Shown: one piece after another, positions 6,857 through 10,863 of the stretch
Layout: each line of letters opens with the position of its first letter
Numbering within the stretch: position 1 is the first letter of the stretch
From: an uncultured Sutterella sp.
GTDB taxonomy: Bacteria; Pseudomonadota; Gammaproteobacteria; Burkholderiales; Burkholderiaceae_F
Direction of reading: 5' to 3'
Length of the DNA stretch: 10,863 nt
Assembly: GCA_900554375.1 (NCBI GenBank)
Contig: USHK01000020.1
Span: 1 to 10,863 of the forward strand
The notes under the pieces: generated by a model
What the model was told of the DNA's origin: nothing
Databases searched by the model: none
Seen by the model: only the letters and a program-made list of their open reading frames with translations
Position numbers and translations under genes: made by a program

Positions 6857-7882
6857 ATGAAAATCGCAGATATTGAACAGAAACTCAGCAAAGCCGGCTG
6901 CAAAAGCGTTCATATTGAACGCTTTTGGCGTAATTGGTATTCAGGCAAACGTCTAAATAACTGCAAAGTGCGTTTTCCTTCAGCTGCCGAAGCTATTTTG
7001 CCAGAGCTGGAGGACTTCCTCTCCTGTCAGCTGAAAGCTAGAGAAAAAGCGGAATCGAAAACCGGTACGCGATGGGTCCTGGAGGCCTCAGACGGACAGC
7101 TGATCGAGTGCGTCCTGCTTCCACGTGAAGGTGTCTGCGTTTCCACACAGGTCGGGTGTGCTGTCGGATGCGTGTTTTGCATGACAGGTAAAAGCGGTCT
7201 GATTCGACAGCTAACCGACTTAGAAATTGCCGGTCAGGTTCAATACGCTATGAGAAATGCTCCGGTGAAAAAAGTTGTTCTCATGGGGATGGGAGAACCG
7301 TCTCATAACCTTAAAGCCGTTCTTTCTGCGGTTGAACATATCGTCCGTTATTCAGGTATCGGATATAAAGAAGTGGTCGTTTCCACGGTCGGAGACAGAA
7401 GACTGTTTGATGCTTTATTGAAATCAGACATCAAGCCGGCTCTAGCTATTTCTCTGCATAGCGCGATAGATGAAAAAAGGCGGATGCTGCTTCCGCGCGC
7501 TGCCGATTTAACCGTGAAAGAAATATTGGAGTTCGGGACTCGATACGCTGAGGCTGGGAAATATCCCATTCAATATCAGTGGACACTGATCAACGGCCTT
7601 AACGACGGAATTGATGAGATCAACACGCTCGCTTCGCTTTGGTCGCGTCAAGCTATCTTAAATATGATTCCGGTTAATGCTGTTGAGGGCAGTCCTTTCA
7701 CGCGTCCTTCTGCCGAGCAAATCGAGAAGATTAAGGAAGCTTGCCGCGCAAATGGAATTTTGCTTAAATTCAGAGATTCCGCAGCGCAGGATGTTGATGG
7801 CGGCTGTGGGCAGCTGCGAGCTAGATCGTTAAAAAGAAAGCCGGCTTGTCAGCCGGCTCAGAAACTAAAGATCAAGCGTTAA
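6857..7882 (+). CDS. RlmN/Cfr-family radical SAM RNA methyltransferase-like protein
   Basis: Members of this family methylate adenine at C2 (RlmN: 23S A2503 and some tRNAs) or C8 (Cfr) through a methyl-cysteine intermediate. The 341-residue product keeps every catalytic feature I can check: the cluster motif C101-x3-C105-x2-C108 (CAVGCVFC), C94 before it and C317 in GGCGQL (positions of the resolving and methyl-carrying cysteines of E. coli RlmN), GMGEP (144-148), and SLHSAIDEKRR. The N-terminal part (1-80) is short and unlike standard RlmN, and the tail after CGQL is basic. It is probably a divergent paralogue, not the main rlmN; the substrate is unknown. ATG 6857 has no clear Shine-Dalgarno; in-frame TTG at 6848 or 6839 is possible. 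It sits 23 nt after ntrC, so it may be read from that operon. Its end overlaps xth convergently by 18 bp. Confidence 0.85.
   Translation: MKIADIEQKLSKAGCKSVHIERFWRNWYSGKRLNNCKVRFPSAAEAILPELEDFLSCQLKAREKAESKTGTRWVLEASDGQLIECVLLPREGVCVSTQVGCAVGCVFCMTGKSGLIRQLTDLEIAGQVQYAMRNAPVKKVVLMGMGEPSHNLKAVLSAVEHIVRYSGIGYKEVVVSTVGDRRLFDALLKSDIKPALAISLHSAIDEKRRMLLPRAADLTVKEILEFGTRYAEAGKYPIQYQWTLINGLNDGIDEINTLASLWSRQAILNMIPVNAVEGSPFTRPSAEQIEKIKEACRANGILLKFRDSAAQDVDGGCGQLRARSLKRKPACQPAQKLKIKR
7829..7858 (-). terminator. Intrinsic terminator of the folD-prlC-xth operon
   Basis: On the - strand, AGCCGGCT (7858-7851), loop GACA, AGCCGGCT (7846-7839) forms a perfect 8-bp stem followed by TTTCTTTTT. It starts 6 nt after the xth stop codon. 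On the + strand the same DNA is coding sequence for the RlmN-like protein (about residues 325-334) and has no following T-run, so it should terminate only leftward transcription. Confidence 0.9.
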
Positions 7883-8662
7883 TGTCACGGGTGCATGGTC
7901 ACTCGGACGCTCATTTCCTCTGACTTTTTTATGGATTTCAACACCAAGGTTTTTGCTTACAAGAGCCTTGGAAATCAAAATGTGGTCAATGCGAAGGCCA
8001 CGATTTCTTCTAAAAGCCATCATGCGATAGTCCCACCATGAATAGGATTTCTCAGGCTGTTCAAAGGAGCGGAAAGAATCTGTCAACCCCAGGTCAATCA
8101 GATGCTGAAAAGCCGCTCTTGCCTGAGGAGTGCAAAGCACAGATTCTGCCCAGGATTCCGGATCCCAGACATCACGATCTTCAGGCGCAATATTAAAGTC
8201 GCCCAGCAGCACGAGATTAGGATATTTTTCCAATTCACTCGGGAGCCATTGCACTAAAGCATTCAGCCAAGCGAGTTTGTAGGGAAACTTATCACTTTCC
8301 GTTGTCTCTCCGTTGGGAAAGTAACCGTTAATGACTCGGAGTTTCTCATCGCCCACTTGTACAGTTGTCGCAAGCAGTCTGCTTTGAGAGTCTTCAACCC
8401 CGGGGATATTCCTGATTTCTTCACCCGGAAGAAATGTCAGAGGTTCCCGAATGATTGTTGCGACGCCGTTGTAAGTTTTCTGACCGAAAGCATCGAGTGT
8501 ATAACCGACTTCTTTAAAAGCAGCCGGGTCGATGTCTGCTTCCTGCATCTTTAATTCCTGAAGGCAGAGAATATTGTTCTCGGTTGCTTTCAAAAAATCT
8601 AAGACTTGGGGAAGGCGAACTTTCAGGGAATTGACATTCCATGTCGTAATGGTGATGCTCAT
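7865..8662 (-). CDS. xth: Exodeoxyribonuclease III (AP endonuclease)
   Basis: The product is a Mg2+-dependent 3'-5' exonuclease and apurinic/apyrimidinic endonuclease of base excision repair, of the EEP superfamily. The 265-residue product matches the family length (about 260-270). Residues visible are WNVNSLK (8-14), the metal ligand E36 in LQELK, NGYFPNG with Y114, D155 and N157 in GDFN, the DVWDP segment, the RIDHIL segment, and the catalytic pair D255-H256 in SDHAPV. Its ATG overlaps the prlC stop codon (ATGA, 4 nt), so it is translationally coupled to prlC. It ends 18 bp inside the convergent RlmN-like gene and is followed at once by an intrinsic terminator. The ExoA/XthA subtype name is less certain than the function. 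Confidence 0.95.
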   Translation of the reverse strand: MSITITTWNVNSLKVRLPQVLDFLKATENNILCLQELKMQEADIDPAAFKEVGYTLDAFGQKTYNGVATIIREPLTFLPGEEIRNIPGVEDSQSRLLATTVQVGDEKLRVINGYFPNGETTESDKFPYKLAWLNALVQWLPSELEKYPNLVLLGDFNIAPEDRDVWDPESWAESVLCTPQARAAFQHLIDLGLTDSFRSFEQPEKSYSWWDYRMMAFRRNRGLRIDHILISKALVSKNLGVEIHKKVRGNERPSDHAPVTLTLDL

Positions 8663-10713
8663 TTGGACTCCAGAAGACCATATTGACGAAGGAGTGCATC
8701 CACAGAAGGTTTGCGTCCGCGGAAGGCGACAAAGCTTTCCATTGCAGGACGGCTGCCACCGCGGGACAGAACCTCGTCAAGCCATTTATTTCCGACGTCC
8801 GGGTTGAAAATCCCTTTTTCTTGAAACAAGGAGAAGGCATCAGCAGATAATACCTCGGCCCACTTATAGCTGTAATAGCCTGCGGCGTAACCTCCGGCGA
8901 AGATGTGCGAGAAGGAGTTCGCAAAGCGGTTGTATTCAGGAGGAAAGCTGACGGCGACTTCTTTTCTAACTTCAGAAAGAATGTTGCGCACGGTATCCTT
9001 GTTTGGATGACTATCCATGTGCAGAAGCATATCGAAAAGAGCAAATTCAATCTGTCGGACGTTTGCCATCCCGGCGCCGTAATTCTTTGAGGCAACTAAT
9101 TTATCAAAGAGTTCACGAGGCATTGTTTGGCCGGTTTTGACATGATGCGTGATAGTTTGCATCACATCCCAGTTCAAAACAAAATTCTCCATAAACTGGC
9201 TCGGCATTTCGACAGCATCCCATTCCACACCGCTTATACCGGACACTGCCAGTTCTGTTTGGCGCGTCAGCATATGGTGCAGCCCATGGCCGAATTCATG
9301 GAAAATTGTCTCAACATCCCTAAGAGTTAAAAGTGCAGGATTGTCCCCGACAGGAGCTGCAAAGTTGCAAACGAGGTATGCAATGGGCTTCTGAATTTTT
9401 CCGTTCACTTCCCGGCGGGAGATTTGGTCGTTCATCCATGCGCCGCCTCTCTTTCCGTTTCGAGCGTAGAGATCAGCATAAAAACCGGCTATTTCCTTGC
9501 CGTCCTTATCTTCAATCACGAAGAATTTAACGTCTTTGTTCCAAACAGGCGCCTTTCTTTCTTTGATCGTGATAGAGAACATTTTTTCGACCAGAGTGAA
9601 CATGCCTTTGAGCACGGTCGGTTCTGTGAAATATTGCTTCACCTCGTTCTCAGAGTAAGAGAATTTGGCTTCTCGAAGTTTTTCGCTGATGAAAGCCAGG
9701 TCCCAAGCCTGAACATCTCGTATACCGAGATGGTTCTTGCCATAATTGATGAGATCTTCCATTTCTTTTTCCGCTGCCGGTTTAGCTTTGACAGCTAATT
9801 CCCGCAGGAAGGAAACCACTTCTTCCGGGGATTCGGCCATTTTCCGAACCAAAGAAACTTCAGCGAAATTTTTATAACCGAGAAGGTGAGCATCTTCCAC
9901 TCGGAGTTCGAGCAGACGATTAATAATTGGGAGATTGTCTTTGCCGGCCGGAGAAAATTCCGAGGCGCGGGTGACGTAGGCATGGTACATCTTTTCGCGC
10001 AGTTCTCTGTTTTCTGCATACTGCATGATCGGCAGATAATTTGGCATGTGAAGCGTGATTTTGTAGCCTTTGGCGCCTTCGGCTGCGGCCTGTTGTGCGT
10101 ACAAATGAAGCTCCGCTTCAGGAAGCCCTTTGAGCTGATCGGAGTCTTCAGGAAGATACAAGGCGAATTCATTGGTGCAGTCGAGAAGATTTTCAGAGAA
10201 CTTCTGAGAGAGTTCGGCTTCTTCTCTATTGATGTCCGCCATCTTTTTCTTGCCTTGTTCATCCAATTCCGCGCCCGATAAAACAAAGCCTTCCAGCTCT
10301 TTATTGATGATGCGCTGACGCGTTGCAGAGAAATTTTCAAAGGCTTTTTCCGCCTTTAAAGTTTTGTACTTGGCATAAAGTTCTTCGTCCATGCCGAGTT
10401 CACTGAACACTTCGGAAATGGGTGGAAGAAGCTCATTGACGGTGGCTCTAAGTTCCGGCGTGTCGGCAACGCTGTTTAAGTGTTCGACAACAGACCAAAC
10501 ATAGGAGAGGTTCTCAGAGGCGTCTTCAATGGGTTTGACCAAGGTGTCCCAAGTCGGTTCATTGTCCGAATCTTTTACGGCCTTGACCGCTTCTCTAAGC
10601 CTGTGGATCAGAGTAAGGACAGACGGTTTGAAGCTGTTGCGATCGAGTTTTGGAAAATTAATGAGTTGAGATTTGTCGTCAATGATGCTCAGAATATTGA
10701 TTAGATCAGACAT
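8659..10713 (-). CDS. prlC: Oligopeptidase A (M3 zinc metallopeptidase)
   Basis: This cytoplasmic zinc peptidase degrades short peptides, including cleaved signal peptides. The 684-residue product is of normal length for bacterial OpdA (about 680). The zinc motif is H472-E473-x2-H476 (FHEFGHGLHH), with E502 in VEWDAVEMPSQFMEN as third ligand. The C-terminal substrate-binding region is present (FSHIFAGGYAAGYYSYKWAE, 601-620). No signal peptide is seen. ATG 10713 is supported by AAGGAA (complement of 10721-10726), 7 nt upstream and overlapping the folD stop codon. It lies between folD (11-nt gap) and xth (4-nt overlap) in one operon. It is intact. opdA is a synonym. Confidence 0.96.
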   Translation of the reverse strand: MSDLINILSIIDDKSQLINFPKLDRNSFKPSVLTLIHRLREAVKAVKDSDNEPTWDTLVKPIEDASENLSYVWSVVEHLNSVADTPELRATVNELLPPISEVFSELGMDEELYAKYKTLKAEKAFENFSATRQRIINKELEGFVLSGAELDEQGKKKMADINREEAELSQKFSENLLDCTNEFALYLPEDSDQLKGLPEAELHLYAQQAAAEGAKGYKITLHMPNYLPIMQYAENRELREKMYHAYVTRASEFSPAGKDNLPIINRLLELRVEDAHLLGYKNFAEVSLVRKMAESPEEVVSFLRELAVKAKPAAEKEMEDLINYGKNHLGIRDVQAWDLAFISEKLREAKFSYSENEVKQYFTEPTVLKGMFTLVEKMFSITIKERKAPVWNKDVKFFVIEDKDGKEIAGFYADLYARNGKRGGAWMNDQISRREVNGKIQKPIAYLVCNFAAPVGDNPALLTLRDVETIFHEFGHGLHHMLTRQTELAVSGISGVEWDAVEMPSQFMENFVLNWDVMQTITHHVKTGQTMPRELFDKLVASKNYGAGMANVRQIEFALFDMLLHMDSHPNKDTVRNILSEVRKEVAVSFPPEYNRFANSFSHIFAGGYAAGYYSYKWAEVLSADAFSLFQEKGIFNPDVGNKWLDEVLSRGGSRPAMESFVAFRGRKPSVDALLRQYGLLESK

Positions 10714-10724
10714 GAATAAATTCC

Positions 10725-10863
10725 TTACTTAGATATTTTCTGAAGACGTTTTTCATAAGCTTCTACAGTGTTGGAGAGAAGCATAGCGATCGTCATAGGA
10801 CCCACGCCTCCAGGAACAGGCGAAATGAAGCCCGCAACTTTGGCAACTTCTTCAGTATCTACA
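10725..10863 (-). CDS. folD: FolD, methylene-THF dehydrogenase/cyclohydrolase (3' end only)
   Basis: The last 45 codons of a gene running in from the right edge are present, ending at TAA (10727-10725). The readable part, which includes [20 protein letters not shown], is the highly conserved C-terminal signature of FolD, the bifunctional enzyme that interconverts 5,10-methylene-, methenyl- and 10-formyl-tetrahydrofolate using NADP. The PGGVGPMT stretch belongs to the dinucleotide-binding side of the active-site cleft. The gene is first in the visible - strand operon and its stop codon overlaps the prlC Shine-Dalgarno. The N-terminal five-sixths, with the catalytic lysine, is outside the window. 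Confidence 0.95.
   Translation of the reverse strand, partial: VDTEEVAKVAGFISPVPGGVGPMTIAMLLSNTVEAYEKRLQKISK

Noticed and set aside
8556..8566. CCTGAAGGCAG, repeating the core of the hairpin at 37-78
   Set aside because: It lies inside conserved xth codons (LQELK region) without the flanking stem; an 11-nt coincidence.
8514..9095. A 193-codon open frame on the - strand in another frame of prlC and xth
   Set aside because: It overlaps two well-supported genes on the same strand and shows no family motifs; the prlC zinc-peptidase and xth frames account for the DNA.
9795..10340. A 181-codon open frame on the - strand inside prlC
   Set aside because: It is an alternative frame of prlC, rich in Lys/Arg/Ser as expected for out-of-frame translation, with no recognisable domain.

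Overview
The window is a stretch of conserved bacterial chromosome. It carries nine complete protein genes, the 3' end of a tenth, and what looks like the end of an insertion sequence at the left edge. The gene set and order (rph-rdgB-hemW; glnA-ntrB-ntrC; folD-prlC-xth) and the protein sequences suggest a betaproteobacterium of the order Burkholderiales. The moderate base composition (about half G+C by eye) is low for that order and would fit a gut member such as the Sutterellaceae (Parasutterella/Sutterella type). The family-level guess is inference from style, not from a marker gene.

Left block (1-2569, + strand). A strong two-part hairpin at 37-78 resembles the terminal structure of IS200/IS605-type (TnpB) elements and sits directly before rph (RNase PH). 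Tightly packed rdgB (house-cleaning NTP pyrophosphatase) and hemW (haem chaperone-type radical SAM protein) follow, with gaps of 5 and 1 nt.

Nitrogen block (2570-6833, + strand). The 299-nt gap after hemW is a nitrogen-control region. It has a textbook NtrC operator (2708-2724), a second imperfect inverted repeat (2769-2786) and a perfect sigma-54 -24/-12 promoter (2796-2811). These lie before glnA (type I glutamine synthetase with the adenylylation tyrosine). The sensor kinase/phosphatase gene ntrB and the sigma-54 activator gene ntrC follow, overlapping by 4 nt. NtrC is expected to act back on the glnA promoter, which closes an autoregulatory loop. An RlmN/Cfr-family radical SAM gene (6857-7882) lies 23 nt after ntrC.

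Right block (7829-10863, - strand). folD (3' end only), prlC (M3 oligopeptidase A) and xth (exonuclease III) form a compact operon, with an 11-nt gap and then a 4-nt ATGA overlap. It ends at a strong intrinsic terminator that lies inside the last codons of the convergent RlmN-like gene; the two coding regions overlap by 18 bp.

I see no CRISPR array, tRNA, rRNA, phage gene or clearly undescribed system. The observations most worth a second look are the IS-end hairpin that separates a strong Shine-Dalgarno from the rph start, the divergent RlmN-like enzyme beside ntrC, the architecture of the glnA control region, and an over-represented palindrome AGCCGGCT.
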